Origin: Thermomicrobiales bacterium
Lineage (GTDB): Bacteria; Chloroflexota; Chloroflexia; Thermomicrobiales; UBA6265
Direction of reading: 5' to 3'
Length of the DNA stretch: 64,000 bases
NCBI GenBank assembly: GCA_030447415.1
Contig: JAUJOZ010000004.1
Span: 124,001-188,000, forward strand
In this document: piece after piece, positions 26,059-36,720 of the stretch
Numbering within the stretch: position 1 is the first letter of the stretch
How the letters are laid out: the number at the start of each line of letters is the position of its first letter
Program-made: the position numbers and the translations under genes
Notes under the pieces: generated by a model
Told to the model about the DNA's origin: nothing
Database searches by the model: none
The model's input: the letters and a program-made list of their open reading frames with translations, nothing else

Positions 26059-26574
26059 ATGCTGACGGCAGACCGCCTCACGACGCTGCTTGGTCTGCGG
26101 CCACTGCCGGAAGAGGGCGGTCTCTACGCCGAAACATACGAGGCGGAAACCGTCTCGTCCGACGCCCTACCCACCCCGTACGCCACGCTGGAAGGACCGC
26201 ACCCGCTGGCGACGGCGATCTACTATCTCCTCACCTCCGACACCTTCTCGGCGTTGCACCGCCTGCCGTCGGACGAGATCTTCCACTTCTACCTTGGCGA
26301 CCCGGTCGAGATGCTTCAGCTCCACCCAGACGGAAGCGGGCGAGTCGTCACCATCGGCCCGGACTTCGAGGCCGGCATGCGGCCGCAGATCGTCGTCCCC
26401 CGCGGCGTCTGGCAGGGATCACGCCTCACCTCGGGCGGGCCTCACGGCTACGCCCTGCTCGGTACGACAATGGCGCCCGGCTTCACCTTCACTGACTACG
26501 AAGGCGGTCGCCGGGACGAGCTGACGGCGGCGTACCCGGCGTTCCAGGAGCTGATCGCGGCGCTCACCCGCTGA
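26059..26574 (+). CDS. DUF985-family cupin
   Basis: A 171-aa cupin_5/DUF985 protein. LLGLRPLPEEGGLYAETYEA, IYYLLTSDTFSALHRLPSDE and IFHFYLGDPVEMLQLHPDG are the conserved jelly-roll strands, and VPRGVWQGSRL is the second metal or ligand strand. Ligand unknown; some relatives are epimerase-like. ATG at 26059 with GGAGGT upstream. It stands alone, divergent from the peptidase. Confidence 0.88.
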   Translation: MLTADRLTTLLGLRPLPEEGGLYAETYEAETVSSDALPTPYATLEGPHPLATAIYYLLTSDTFSALHRLPSDEIFHFYLGDPVEMLQLHPDGSGRVVTIGPDFEAGMRPQIVVPRGVWQGSRLTSGGPHGYALLGTTMAPGFTFTDYEGGRRDELTAAYPAFQELIAALTR

Positions 26575-26677
26575 TCCGGGCGACCGGGAAGGGGTCGCCA
26601 CCACGTCGCTCCGTGTCGGCGAGGTCCTCGGGCCGCCCCATCCGCCCGGTCCCTTCCGCCGAGAAGTGGCACACCTC

Positions 26678-26706
26678 TTGCACTTCTCCGCGGCGGTCGG
26701 TACAGT
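26678..26706 (+). promoter_or_regulatory. sigma-70 promoter of the ABC importer operon
   Basis: TTGCAC (26678-26683), 17-base spacer, TACAGT (26701-26706). It is about 125 bases upstream of the binding-protein ATG. No operator was identified. Confidence 0.6.
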
Positions 26707-26830
26707 GGCCGACCGGACACTCGGATCGTTCACCTTTCGGGGGGCTGGCTGGCGGGGCTCGCGAGAGCTCTCAGATGTACATGTCCGCTTCTCGGAGGGT
26801 GCCGCGAGCGTAAGGAGAGGAGCGCTGATC

Positions 26831-28243
26831 ATGGACGAGCGCATCGGACAGCGAGGTCGGATGCTCGAGCGCGCGCTGACGCGACGCCGGCTGCTCCAGG
26901 GATCCCTAGCGGTTGGAGGTGGTGCCCTCGCGACCTCGTTCGCACCGAGTCGCGGCGCGCGGCGGGCGTTCGCGGCGCGCCAGGACTCGGGGTTTTCCGG
27001 CCAGGGCTCGATCACCTCGTGGGGCTTTGGCGTCGAGGAAACGAACCCGCTCGCCTTCGCGCGCGTCAACGCTTTCAAAGAAGCCTACCCCAACGTCAAG
27101 CTGGAGATCGTGCCGGAGACCGATGATCAAAAGATCCTGACGGCCGCCGCCTCCGACACCCTCCCCGATCTCTTCTGGCTCGACCGCTTCACCACCGCCA
27201 GCTGGGCCTCGCGCAACGTCCTCATGCCGCTCACCGACTTCATCGAGCGTGACGCGTTCGACACGAGCCGGTTCTACGAAGCGGCGCTCAACGAGGCCTC
27301 CTACGACGGCCAGCTCTACGGCATCCCCGGCGGCATGGACGTACGTGTTCTGTACGTCAACCTCGACGCACTGTCCGAGTTCGGCCTCGATATCGGTCAA
27401 CTCGACACCGCCAACTGGGACCAACTCAACGAGATCGGCGCCGAGCTGACCAAGCGGAGCGGGGACAGGGTCGATCGCTGGGGCTTCGACAATAAGCTGC
27501 AGTCGGGCTTCCTCTACCTCTGGGGCGCCGGCAACGGCGGCCGGTTCCTCAGCGAGGACGGCCAGGAGACCACCTTCGACGATCCCAAGGTGGTGGAGGC
27601 CCTTGATTGGGGTATCAAGGGCTACGAGGCCCAGGGCGGCTTCCAGAGCTACGAGGCCTTCGCCACTACCTTCCAAGGCGACGAGCAGTTTGCCCGCGGT
27701 CAGGTGGCGATGACGATGTACGAGAACTGGATGATGAACATCGTCTCGCGCACCACGCCGGACCTGAACTTTGCGGTGCGCCCTATCAAGCAGCGCGGCG
27801 GTGAGGGACTCGTCAGCTTCACCGGCGGGCGCGCCTGGTACATCCCTCAGGGCGCGAAGGACCCGGAGGCCGCCTGGGCGTTCATCAAGTTCATGCACTC
27901 CGATGAGACCTGGCTGATCGGCGCCAACGCCGTCAAGGCGGCCCGCAAGGAGGCCAACCAGCCGTACATCCCATCGCTGACCGGCAGCAAGACGGCCGAC
28001 CAAGCTCAGATCGATCAGGTTTACGAGCCGATCGCCGCGAAGTTTGACGAGGCAGTCCGGCTCTTCCCGCAGTTGCTGGAGCAGAGCCAGAACCGGGAGA
28101 TCTCCAACTCCCCGGTGGGCAGCCAGCTCCACGACGCCCTGATGAACGAGGGTGTCATGCCGGCGCTGCGCGGCGAGCGATCGCCGCAGGAGGCGCTGGA
28201 GGCGGCGGACACCGCTGCCCAGGACGCAATCGACTCCATGTAG
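26831..28243 (+). CDS. ABC transporter substrate-binding protein, family 1, Tat-exported
   Basis: A 470-aa extracellular solute-binding protein of the carbohydrate uptake (CUT1) type. A twin-arginine signal (TRRRLLQGSLAVGGGALATS) lies near residue 17. The mature part has the typical AFKEAYPNVKLEIVPE, DLFWLDRFTT, YDGQLYGIPGGMD and FARGQVAMTMYENWMM segments. ATG at 26831 follows AGGAGAGGAG at 8 bases. Two permeases follow. Substrate is probably a sugar or glycoside, not determinable here. Confidence 0.92.
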   Translation: MDERIGQRGRMLERALTRRRLLQGSLAVGGGALATSFAPSRGARRAFAARQDSGFSGQGSITSWGFGVEETNPLAFARVNAFKEAYPNVKLEIVPETDDQKILTAAASDTLPDLFWLDRFTTASWASRNVLMPLTDFIERDAFDTSRFYEAALNEASYDGQLYGIPGGMDVRVLYVNLDALSEFGLDIGQLDTANWDQLNEIGAELTKRSGDRVDRWGFDNKLQSGFLYLWGAGNGGRFLSEDGQETTFDDPKVVEALDWGIKGYEAQGGFQSYEAFATTFQGDEQFARGQVAMTMYENWMMNIVSRTTPDLNFAVRPIKQRGGEGLVSFTGGRAWYIPQGAKDPEAAWAFIKFMHSDETWLIGANAVKAARKEANQPYIPSLTGSKTADQAQIDQVYEPIAAKFDEAVRLFPQLLEQSQNREISNSPVGSQLHDALMNEGVMPALRGERSPQEALEAADTAAQDAIDSM

Positions 28244-28263
28244 CCGCTGAAACAGCGAGTCAC

Positions 28264-28295
28264 GCGGGGTGCCCGAGACGCTTCGGGCGCCCCGC
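28264..28295 (+). other. strong intergenic hairpin after the binding protein
   Basis: A 13-bp stem (GCGGGGTGCCCGA with its complement) with a 6-base loop and no following T-run. In ABC importer operons such a structure usually stabilises the binding-protein message or limits read-through, giving excess binding protein over permease. Confidence 0.6.
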
Positions 28296-28331
28296 CCTCT
28301 CCTACCCGCTGGTCAGCCACGAGGGTCGCCC

Positions 28332-29279
28332 ATGGCCAATGCAACGCTCGCCCGACCGGTCACCCCGGCCACGAGGCGACGCTGGATCTCCGAGGAGTCA
28401 CTCGCGGGGTGGATTTCGATCAGCCCCTGGATCTTTGGCTTCATCGTCTTCACCGCGACCCCGCTCTTTGCCTCGCTATACTTCAGCTTCACCAAGTACG
28501 ACATCCTCACCCCGCCCCAGTGGGTCGGCCTCGACAACTATCAGAAGCTGTTCACCGACGACCGCCTCTTCCCCATCGCGCTCAAAAACACCTTTCTCTA
28601 CGCGCTGATGCTCGTGCCGCTCGATGTCGCCACGGCTCTCGGGGCAGCGCTCCTGCTGAACCAGGCGCGGCGATGGCAGGGCTTCTTCCGTACCGTCTAC
28701 TACCTCCCCTCGATCACCCCCGCCGTCGCCAATGCCTATCTCTGGATCTGGATCCTCAATCCGAACAACGGCCTGCTCAACCGGTTCCTGCGCTTCCTCC
28801 ACCTGCCGGCGCCCCAGTGGACCGTCGATCCCTTCTGGACCAAGCCGACGATCGTCGTCGCCCAGCTCTGGCTGTTGGGTGGCTCGATGATCATCCTTCT
28901 CGCCGCGCTCAAGGGGGTGCCGGTTTCTCTCTACGAGGCGGCCATCCTCGACGGGGCGGGTCGCTGGCGCCGCTTCAAGGACGTGACGCTGCCGATGATC
29001 TCCGGCGTCCTCTTCTTTGTGGCCACCGTTAGCACCATCGGCGCGCTCAACGTCTTCACCCAGGGCTACGTCATGTTCGACGAGAACGGCGGTCCGAAGA
29101 ACTCCGCCTTGTTCGTGGTCATGTATCTGTTCAAGCGCGCCTTCGGCAGCGGCTACCTCCAGATGGGCTATGCGGCGGCCATTGCCTGGGTCCTCTTTGT
29201 CATCATCGTCGCCGTCACCCTCTTCCAATTCCGCATGTCGAAGCGCTGGGTCTACTACGAGGCCGGCAACGAGGGATGA
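28332..29279 (+). CDS. ABC sugar permease (MalF-type)
   Basis: A 315-aa inner-membrane permease with six predicted helices. The first is GWISISPWIFGFIVFTATPL. The EAA loop that docks the ATPase is SLYEAAILDGAGRWRRFKDV. ATG at 28332 is preceded by GAGGGT. It follows the binding protein after the hairpin and is followed 63 bases later by the second permease. Confidence 0.93.
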   Translation: MANATLARPVTPATRRRWISEESLAGWISISPWIFGFIVFTATPLFASLYFSFTKYDILTPPQWVGLDNYQKLFTDDRLFPIALKNTFLYALMLVPLDVATALGAALLLNQARRWQGFFRTVYYLPSITPAVANAYLWIWILNPNNGLLNRFLRFLHLPAPQWTVDPFWTKPTIVVAQLWLLGGSMIILLAALKGVPVSLYEAAILDGAGRWRRFKDVTLPMISGVLFFVATVSTIGALNVFTQGYVMFDENGGPKNSALFVVMYLFKRAFGSGYLQMGYAAAIAWVLFVIIVAVTLFQFRMSKRWVYYEAGNEG

Positions 29280-29281
29280 GT

Positions 29282-29337
29282 GTGCCGAGTGCCGGGGGCG
29301 GAACTGACTCCACTCGGCGCTCGGTACTCAGGAGGAA
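29282..29337. repeat. 7-bp repeat units in inverted orientation between permeases
   Basis: GTGCCGA and GTGCCGG (29282-29295) are followed at 29311 by reverse-complement-type units (ACTCGGC, GCTCGGT). Together they can fold into a hairpin in the mRNA just before the second permease's Shine-Dalgarno. Same unit as at 1398. Confidence 0.6.
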
Positions 29338-29342
29338 CGACG

Positions 29343-30239
29343 ATGGCCGTCAACGTCGAGACCGCGGCACGCCCAACGGTGGCGGCACGGGTCGGCACCG
29401 TGCGGACGCCGGGAGGGCGACGGGGGCCGCAATTCGGGCAAGCCCTGCTCTACCTCGTGCTCTTTGGCCTCTCCGCCCTCTTCATGTTCCCGTTCGCCTG
29501 GCTGCTGTTGACCTCCCTTAAGCCACCCGCCGAGGTTTTCGCCCCCGGCTGGCTCCCCGACCCGGTCTACCCCGAGAACTACGCCGACGTCTTCCAGAAC
29601 GCGGACGTCGTGCGATGGCTGTGGAACTCCTTGTTCGTCGCCGGTATGGGAGTGGTCAGCGTCGTCTTCTCGTCGTCGCTGGTCGCATACGGCTTCGCCC
29701 GGCTGCGCTTCCGCGGTCGGAAGCAGCTCTTCGCGCTGGTGATGGCCACCTACCTGCTGCCGGGCGCGGTCACGCTGATCCCGACCTTCCTGATCTGGAA
29801 TGAGCTCCACGCCATCAATACGACCATCCCTCTCTGGGCGGGCAACCTCTTCGGCTCGGCTTTCTACATCTTTATGCTGCGGCAGTTTCTGTTCACCATC
29901 CCGCAGGACTTGGTCGACGCAGCACGGGTCGATGGTGCCAGCTACTTGCGCATCTACTGGAACATCATGTTGCCGTTGATTAAGCCGGCACTGGCTGCCG
30001 TCGCGGTCTTCGAGTTTCAGGCCAAGTGGAACGACTTCATGCTGCCGCTGATCTACCTCAACAAGCCGGAGCTCTACACCATGGCGCTCGGGCTCGCTTC
30101 GTTCAAGGACGAATTCGAAACCCAGTGGGCTCTATGGATGGCCGCCTCGGTGATCATGACCGTCCCGATGATCCTCCTCTTCTTCCTCGCCCAGCGCTTC
30201 TTTATCGAGGGGGTGACGACGACCGGGCTGAAGGGGTAG
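29343..30239 (+). CDS. ABC sugar permease (MalG-type)
   Basis: A 298-aa inner-membrane permease with six helices, starting LLYLVLFGLSALFMFPFAWL. The EAA-like loop reads DLVDAARVDGASYLRIYWNI. ATG at 29343 follows AGGAGG at 8 bases. No ATPase gene is present in the operon, so a shared MsmK/MalK-type ATPase elsewhere is expected. Confidence 0.93.
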   Translation: MAVNVETAARPTVAARVGTVRTPGGRRGPQFGQALLYLVLFGLSALFMFPFAWLLLTSLKPPAEVFAPGWLPDPVYPENYADVFQNADVVRWLWNSLFVAGMGVVSVVFSSSLVAYGFARLRFRGRKQLFALVMATYLLPGAVTLIPTFLIWNELHAINTTIPLWAGNLFGSAFYIFMLRQFLFTIPQDLVDAARVDGASYLRIYWNIMLPLIKPALAAVAVFEFQAKWNDFMLPLIYLNKPELYTMALGLASFKDEFETQWALWMAASVIMTVPMILLFFLAQRFFIEGVTTTGLKG

Positions 30240-30308
30240 CGGGTCGCGGACCGCGGTCGGCCGCGCAATCGGGCGGGTCCGGGGCGCGGCGTCCTTTCTA
30301 CGGCCGGG

Positions 30309-31280
30309 TCAGAGGAAGAGGACGCGGAACTTGACGGCACCGCGCAGTCGCCAGGAGACCGCCAGCGGCGGGATCAGAGCCGAGGTGAGGACCATCTCGG
30401 CGACGTGGCGCGGTGCCCGCGACGTTCCCCGCAGCCGCTTCGCACAGAAGCGCCCCGTGAGCGCGAGCCACAGCCACGCGCCGCCGAGCCCGACCCGCCG
30501 CCCCCCCACCGCGCCGCCGATGGCCACCAGCCCCGCGCCGACCGTTCCGTAGTACGCCCACGGTGGTGCCCGCTGGATCCGCTGCCGGTAGAGCGTCGGG
30601 TGCTTCTTGTAGAGCAGCGCGTTGAACAGGCTCTTGCGCTGCTGGCCGAGGCTGACACCCCAGTGGGCCGGCCGCACAGGGTGAACGACGACGGCGTTCG
30701 GCGCGAACACCAGCCGGCCGCCCCGCTCCAGCAGGGTGAAGAAGAGGTCGCTGTCCTCGCGCCAGGCCATCGTGAATCGCTCGTCGAAGCCGCCCACCGC
30801 TGCCAGTGCCTCCCGTCGGTAGAAGCAGTTGGCGGTCACGAACTCGCCCCTGGTGAGACCGGCCGCGTTGCGCTCGTAGTCGGTCGGCACAGCGGGCAGC
30901 GGCATCACGATCCGCCCCGACGCCCCCACCGCGCCGTCTGCCAGGGCGGCGACGCCGGCGCTGAGCCACCCCGGCTCCGGCACGCAGTCGTCGTCGGTGA
31001 AGGCAATCACCTCGCCGCCCGCCGCGCGCCAGCCGGCGTTGCGCGCGGCGGCAGGGCCGCGCCCGCCCGCGGTCGCCACGCAGCGCAGCGTCCCGCCACG
31101 CGCCGCGACCCGCTCGGCCCAGCGCGCCACCTGCTGTCGGGTCGCCTCGCTCGCCCCGTCGTCGGCGACGACCAACTCGTACGCCGCCGGGTCGAAGTCC
31201 TGGGCTAGGAGCGCTTCGAGGCAGCGGTCGAGCAGGTCGGGGCGCCGGCAGGTCGGCACCACCACCGAGGCGCGCAGCAT
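30309..31280 (-). CDS. family 2 glycosyltransferase
   Basis: A 323-aa GT-A glycosyltransferase. It starts ASVVVPTCRRPDLLDRCLEA, has the metal-binding FTDDDCVPEPGWL and the catalytic-base segment WREDSDLFFTLLERGG. The C-terminal hydrophobic stretch (GTVGAGLVAIGGAVGG and beyond) suggests membrane association. Its ATG overlaps the TGA of the upstream carbamoyltransferase by one base (TGATG), so the two are co-translated. It likely builds a surface glycan or glycolipid. Confidence 0.88.
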   Translation of the reverse strand: MLRASVVVPTCRRPDLLDRCLEALLAQDFDPAAYELVVADDGASEATRQQVARWAERVAARGGTLRCVATAGGRGPAAARNAGWRAAGGEVIAFTDDDCVPEPGWLSAGVAALADGAVGASGRIVMPLPAVPTDYERNAAGLTRGEFVTANCFYRREALAAVGGFDERFTMAWREDSDLFFTLLERGGRLVFAPNAVVVHPVRPAHWGVSLGQQRKSLFNALLYKKHPTLYRQRIQRAPPWAYYGTVGAGLVAIGGAVGGRRVGLGGAWLWLALTGRFCAKRLRGTSRAPRHVAEMVLTSALIPPLAVSWRLRGAVKFRVLFL

Positions 31281-33022
31281 CAGGCCGGACTGGCGTCTGG
31301 CGCCGGCTTTGCGAGCAGGAACGACCCGATGGCGAGCGCGTCGAGCGGCGAGGTCCAGAAGCACTCGACCGCGTCGCGCGGCGAGCCGACGATCGGCTCG
31401 CCGCGCGTATTGAACGAGGTGTTGACCAGGACCGGCACGCCCGTTCGCGTCTGGAACGCCCGGATGAGGTCGTAGTAGAGCGGATGCTGCGCCCGGTTGA
31501 TCGTCTGGATTCGCGCCGTGCCGTCCACGTGCCGCACCGCCGGGATGCGGTCCGCCCGGTCGGGCCGCACGTCGTAGACGAAGAGCATGAAGGGCGAGAC
31601 GTCGGCGTCGACGAACCACTCGGCCGCCTCGTCTTCGAGGACGACCGGGGCCACCGGCCGGAAATCCTCCCGGTCCTTGATCTGGTTGAGCCGCTCCTGC
31701 ATCGCCGCGTCGAGCGGCGACGCCAGGATCGACCGCGCCCCGAGCGCCCGCGGCCCGAACTCCATTCGCCCCTGGAACCAGCCGACCACCTTGTCCTGGG
31801 CCAGCAGGTCGGCGACCTCCTCCGCGATTTGGGGGGAGCGCCGGCACGGCAGCTTCGCGTCCCACAGGAAGCGCTCGATCTCGTCGTCGTCGTAGCCCGG
31901 CCCGAGGAAGGCGTGGTCCATTCGGTACGCGCGCTCGGTGGCCCCGCGCTCCTGGGCGTCGACCCAGAGCGCCGCCCCGAGCGCGGTCCCCGCGTCGCCG
32001 GCCGCCGGCTGGATCCAGATGCGGCGGAACGACCCGCGGTCGCGCAGCCGGGCGTTCAGCACGCAGTTGAGGGCAACACCGCCGGCCAAGCAGAGGTCGT
32101 CGGCGCCGGTCGCCTCGTGGAGCCAGCGCGCGATGTGCAGCACCGTCTCCTCCAGCACCACCTGCAAGGAGTGGGCGACGTCGTAGTGGCGCTGTTCCAG
32201 CGGCTCGCCGCGCTGGCGAGCCGGTCCGAAACGCTCCTCTAGGCACGGCGATTCGATCTCGTACTCCCCCCGCGGTCCGAGACGGACGATGTCGCGGAAC
32301 GCCTCGACGTGCGCGGGGCGGCCGAACGAGGCCAGCGCCATCACCTTGTACTCGTCGGAGGAGTGGAGGAACCCGAGGTACTCGGTCACGCGCTCGTAGA
32401 GGTGGCCGAGCGAGTGGGGGAAGGCGACCTGTCCCAGCCGTTCGAGCCGCGTCCCTGCGCCCAGGCCATAGGTCGTCGTCGCCCGCTCGCCGCGCCCGTC
32501 GAGGGTCATCACCGCCGCCCGCGCGAACGGCGAGGCGTGGAAGGCGCTCGCCGCGTGCGCCAGGTGGTGCTCGACGAAGTGCCAGCGGTACGGGCCGTCG
32601 GGGCGGGCGCCGCGGAACCGCGCCCGCAGGTGGTGGGGAGCCCCGTCGGCGAGCTGACGGGGTGCGTTGACGACCGAGGAGAGGAAGAGCGGGTCCCACG
32701 CCGCCTCCCACTCCGCGGGCGTGGGGTGTGCGCTCGGCTCCAGCGGCAGGGTGATCGTCGGCTCGTCGCGGTGGTGCCCGAGGAGCAGGAAGGGATCGTA
32801 CGAGTAGGCGACGTGGTCAATCTCGACGAGGCCGATACCGGCCTCGCGCAGGCAGTAGTCGATCGCGTGGTACGGCAGCTCGTAGGTGGAGAAGGGGATC
32901 GGTCGCTTGCCGTGCTTGACGCGGGTGAAGCGCTCCTCCTCGGCCGCCGCCACCACCCGTCCGTCCACGACCAGGCACGCCGCGGAGTCGTGGTAGACCG
33001 CGTTGATGCCGAGCGTGTACAT
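31280..33022 (-). CDS. NodU/CmcH/TobZ-family O-carbamoyltransferase
   Basis: A 580-aa two-domain carbamoyltransferase. The N-terminal Kae1-like domain starts MYTLGINAVYHDSAACLVVD and has the metal-binding FVEHHLAHAASAFHASP, plus LCLAGGVALNCVLNARL. The C-terminal YrdC-like part contains FQGRMEFGPRALGARSI and VPVLVNTSFNTRGEPIV. These enzymes make carbamoyl-adenylate and pass the carbamoyl group to a sugar hydroxyl. ATG at 33022 has GGGAGGAG upstream. Paired with the glycosyltransferase, it suggests a carbamoylated glycan. Confidence 0.9.
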   Translation of the reverse strand: MYTLGINAVYHDSAACLVVDGRVVAAAEEERFTRVKHGKRPIPFSTYELPYHAIDYCLREAGIGLVEIDHVAYSYDPFLLLGHHRDEPTITLPLEPSAHPTPAEWEAAWDPLFLSSVVNAPRQLADGAPHHLRARFRGARPDGPYRWHFVEHHLAHAASAFHASPFARAAVMTLDGRGERATTTYGLGAGTRLERLGQVAFPHSLGHLYERVTEYLGFLHSSDEYKVMALASFGRPAHVEAFRDIVRLGPRGEYEIESPCLEERFGPARQRGEPLEQRHYDVAHSLQVVLEETVLHIARWLHEATGADDLCLAGGVALNCVLNARLRDRGSFRRIWIQPAAGDAGTALGAALWVDAQERGATERAYRMDHAFLGPGYDDDEIERFLWDAKLPCRRSPQIAEEVADLLAQDKVVGWFQGRMEFGPRALGARSILASPLDAAMQERLNQIKDREDFRPVAPVVLEDEAAEWFVDADVSPFMLFVYDVRPDRADRIPAVRHVDGTARIQTINRAQHPLYYDLIRAFQTRTGVPVLVNTSFNTRGEPIVGSPRDAVECFWTSPLDALAIGSFLLAKPAPDASPA

Positions 33023-33166
33023 CCATCGTCTCCTCCCTGCCGGCCGTGGCGGGTCCCGGCCGGAGTCCCTGGGGTGCAAGGCGCCAGCCCGGTTGACCGC
33101 CGAGAGCTGGCGCGGCCCGGCAGGATACCACCGCCCCCCCCGGTCCGGGCGCTGCCGGCGCCCGGC

Positions 33167-33195
33167 TTGACAGCCTGGCTGGGGTTCTGTAGATT
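33167..33195 (+). promoter_or_regulatory. sigma-70 promoter of the met operon
   Basis: TTGACA (33167-33172), 17-base spacer, TAGATT (33190-33195). A TTGTTG-N2-CAACAA inverted repeat (33194-33207) overlaps the likely transcription start. The SAM riboswitch begins about 27 bases after the -10 box. Confidence 0.7.
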
Positions 33196-33221
33196 GTTGG
33201 TCAACAACTGAAGAGAGCTGC

Positions 33222-33324
33222 CTTATCAAGAGAGGTGGAGGGGACGGCCCTGTGAAGCCCGGCAGCCTGCGCGCCCACCAGCCGCGCAAGGTGCCAACTC
33301 CGGCAGAGCGATCTGCGAGATAAG
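33222..33324 (+). ncRNA. SAM-I (S-box) riboswitch
   Basis: All S-box landmarks appear in order. P1 strand CTTATCAAGAGAGGTGGAGG is followed by GGCCCTGTGAAGCCCGGCAG. GGTGCCAACTCCGGCAG and the closing P1 strand GAGATAAG come next. It binds S-adenosylmethionine and, with the terminator at 33350, switches off metX and metY when SAM is abundant. Confidence 0.95.
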
Positions 33325-33349
33325 GGTTTGGCGCGACGACGACGGTCCG

Positions 33350-33374
33350 CCCCCTGCTCCGGCAGGGGGTTTTT
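33350..33374 (+). terminator. Rho-independent terminator of the SAM riboswitch
   Basis: 8-bp stem CCCCCTGC / GCAGGGGG with TCCG loop followed by TTTTT. It forms when SAM is bound. Confidence 0.9.
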
Positions 33375-33522
33375 CGTTGGGCCGGGCGATCATGGCGCCG
33401 CCGTCTACGATCAGCCGTCAGTCGCCCACGCCACCACGAGCCGTCTCGACCACCGTCTCACCGACCGCCATGCACCGCCAGCCGCCCGACGCCCCCGCGT
33501 CAACGCCGAAAGTCGACCACTG

Positions 33523-34679
33523 ATGGCCGAACGCTCGTCGCCCCGGCGCAGCCGCCTGCACGTTGTCAACCCGGCCCGGGTGGGGCGCGAGGACGGCGAG
33601 CTCCAGACGGCCGAGATCGGGCCGCTGGAGCTAGAACTCGGCGGACGGCTGGAGCAGGCCACCCTCGCCTACCGGACGTGGGGACGCCTTAACTCCGCCG
33701 GGGACAACGCCGTCCTTGCGCTCCACGCCTTGACCGGCGACAGCCGCGTCGCCGGCGACGGCGGTTGGTGGGCGCCCCTCGTCGGCCCCGGCCACGCCCT
33801 CGACACCAACGGCGCCTTCGTCGTCTGCGCGAACGTCCTCGGTGGCTGCCAGGGAAGCACTGGGCCGGCCACGCCCGACCCCCTGACCGGTCGTCCCTAC
33901 GCGATGCGCTTCCCGCTGATCACTATCGGCGACATCGTCGCGGCCCAGCGCCGCTTGGTCGAGCGCCTCGGCATTACCCGGCTCGTCGCCATCGGCGGCT
34001 CGATCGGCGGGTTCCAGGCGCTGGAGTGGGCGACGCGGCACCCAGACCTCGTTGCCGCCGCCGTCCCGGTCGCCGCGACCGGGACGCTCGGGGCCCAAGG
34101 GATCGCGCTGCACGGCGAGGCCGGACGCCGGGCGATCATGGCTGACCCGAACTGGTGCGGCGGCGAGTATGCCAGCCAGGGGTCGCGCCGGAACATGGCC
34201 TCGCGCTGGCGCGCATGATCGCGATGGTCTGCTACCACAGCCGCGAGAGCATGGCCTTGCGCTTCGGGCGCAATCCGGCGACGCGGCCGGGCCTGTATCC
34301 GTCGTTCGGACCGACGTTCGATGTCGAGGGCTACCTCCACTACCACGGCGCGGCCCTCGTCCGTCGCTTCGACGCCAACAGCTATCTCTACCTAACGCGG
34401 GCGATGGATCTGTACGACGTCGGCCGCGATGGCGGCGAGGAGCGCTGGCTGCGAGCGGTGTCTGCCCCGCTGCTGCTGATCGGCATCCGCTCGGACTGGC
34501 TCTTTCCGCCGGACGAGGTCCGCGCCCTCGCCGCGCGGTTGACCGCCCTCGGCAAGGACGCCACCTACGCCGAGCTCGACTCGCCGCACGGCCACGACGC
34601 CTTCCTCAAGGAGTGGGACCAACTGACTGCCGTCCTCCGGCCGTTCGTCGCGCGCACGCTCGGGGAGCCGGCCGCATGA
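33523..34679 (+). pseudogene. metX: homoserine O-acetyltransferase, one frameshift
   Basis: Alpha/beta-hydrolase that acetylates homoserine for methionine synthesis. The nucleophile elbow is GGSIGGFQALEW. Catalytic Asp and His lie in LLIGIRSDWLFPPDEV and DSPHGHDAFLKEW. ATG at 33523. At 34179-34182 a run of four G should be five: adding one G joins EYASQG to VAPEHGLALARMIAMVCYHS and restores about 386 aa. Everything else is intact, so a sequencing error is the likeliest explanation. It is controlled by the upstream SAM riboswitch. Confidence 0.9.
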
Positions 34680-36176
<1,497 letters not shown>

Positions 36177-36205
36177 CGACCGGCAACCACCGAGCGGCGC
36201 AAAAG

Positions 36206-36237
36206 GGGGCCGGGCGGTCTCACCGCCCGGCCCCTTT
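36206..36237 (+). terminator. terminator after metY
   Basis: 13-bp stem GGGGCCGGGCGGT / ACCGCCCGGCCCC, 3-base loop, then TTTGAT. It ends the met operon 30 bases after the metY stop. Confidence 0.8.
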
Positions 36238-36354
36238 GATCGTTTCAGTTCGCGCGCCATCGACCCCGGTTGAAGGTGTTGTCGTTGGAGGGACGACGAC
36301 TGCGTCGCCCCTCCCGCGGGTGGGCGTGAAGCCACGGATCATCGTGGTGACGCC

Positions 36355-36720
36355 CTACGACGACTCGCCGGTGGTGGTGCGCCCCTGCCCTTCCGGGGCA
36401 GCCAACTCGCCCGCCGTGGCGATCGGTTGGGCTGGGGGCGGCGCCTCGGCGCGGCGGGGGCCGGGGACCAGCCACTCCTCCCGGAACCACTGGGACTGCC
36501 AGGGGATGGCGACGCGGTTGTCGTGGGCGCGGAAGTTGACCAGGTAGAGGGGGACACCGTAGGGGCCGCGCGGGTTGACCTCACGGACATCACCGGTTGC
36601 CCCATCGAAGCGCGCCTCGGGGGAGGTGGTGTAGAGCACGCTGATCCCAACCACGCCGCGCTTGTTGGCGCCCTTCGGCAACTGCACCCGCACCAGATCG
36701 CCGACCGCGAACCGCGCCAT
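36355..36720 (-). CDS. small SH3-like barrel protein, function unknown
   Basis: A 121-aa protein. FAVGDLVRVQLPKGANKRGV, TGDVREVNPRGPYGVPLY and LVNFRAHDNRVAIPWQSQW resemble the SH3-like barrel of nitrile hydratase beta subunits, but no alpha subunit is nearby. The last 35 residues are Pro/Ala/Gly-rich and probably disordered. ATG at 36720 with GGAGG directly upstream. Convergent with metY, divergent from the DUF2089 gene. Confidence 0.6.
   Translation of the reverse strand: MARFAVGDLVRVQLPKGANKRGVVGISVLYTTSPEARFDGATGDVREVNPRGPYGVPLYLVNFRAHDNRVAIPWQSQWFREEWLVPGPRRAEAPPPAQPIATAGELAAPEGQGRTTTGESS

Noticed and set aside
33522-34218. metX ending early at 34218 as a natural short protein
   Set aside because: The catalytic Asp and His lie downstream in another frame and one added G joins them, so the short form is not a real product.
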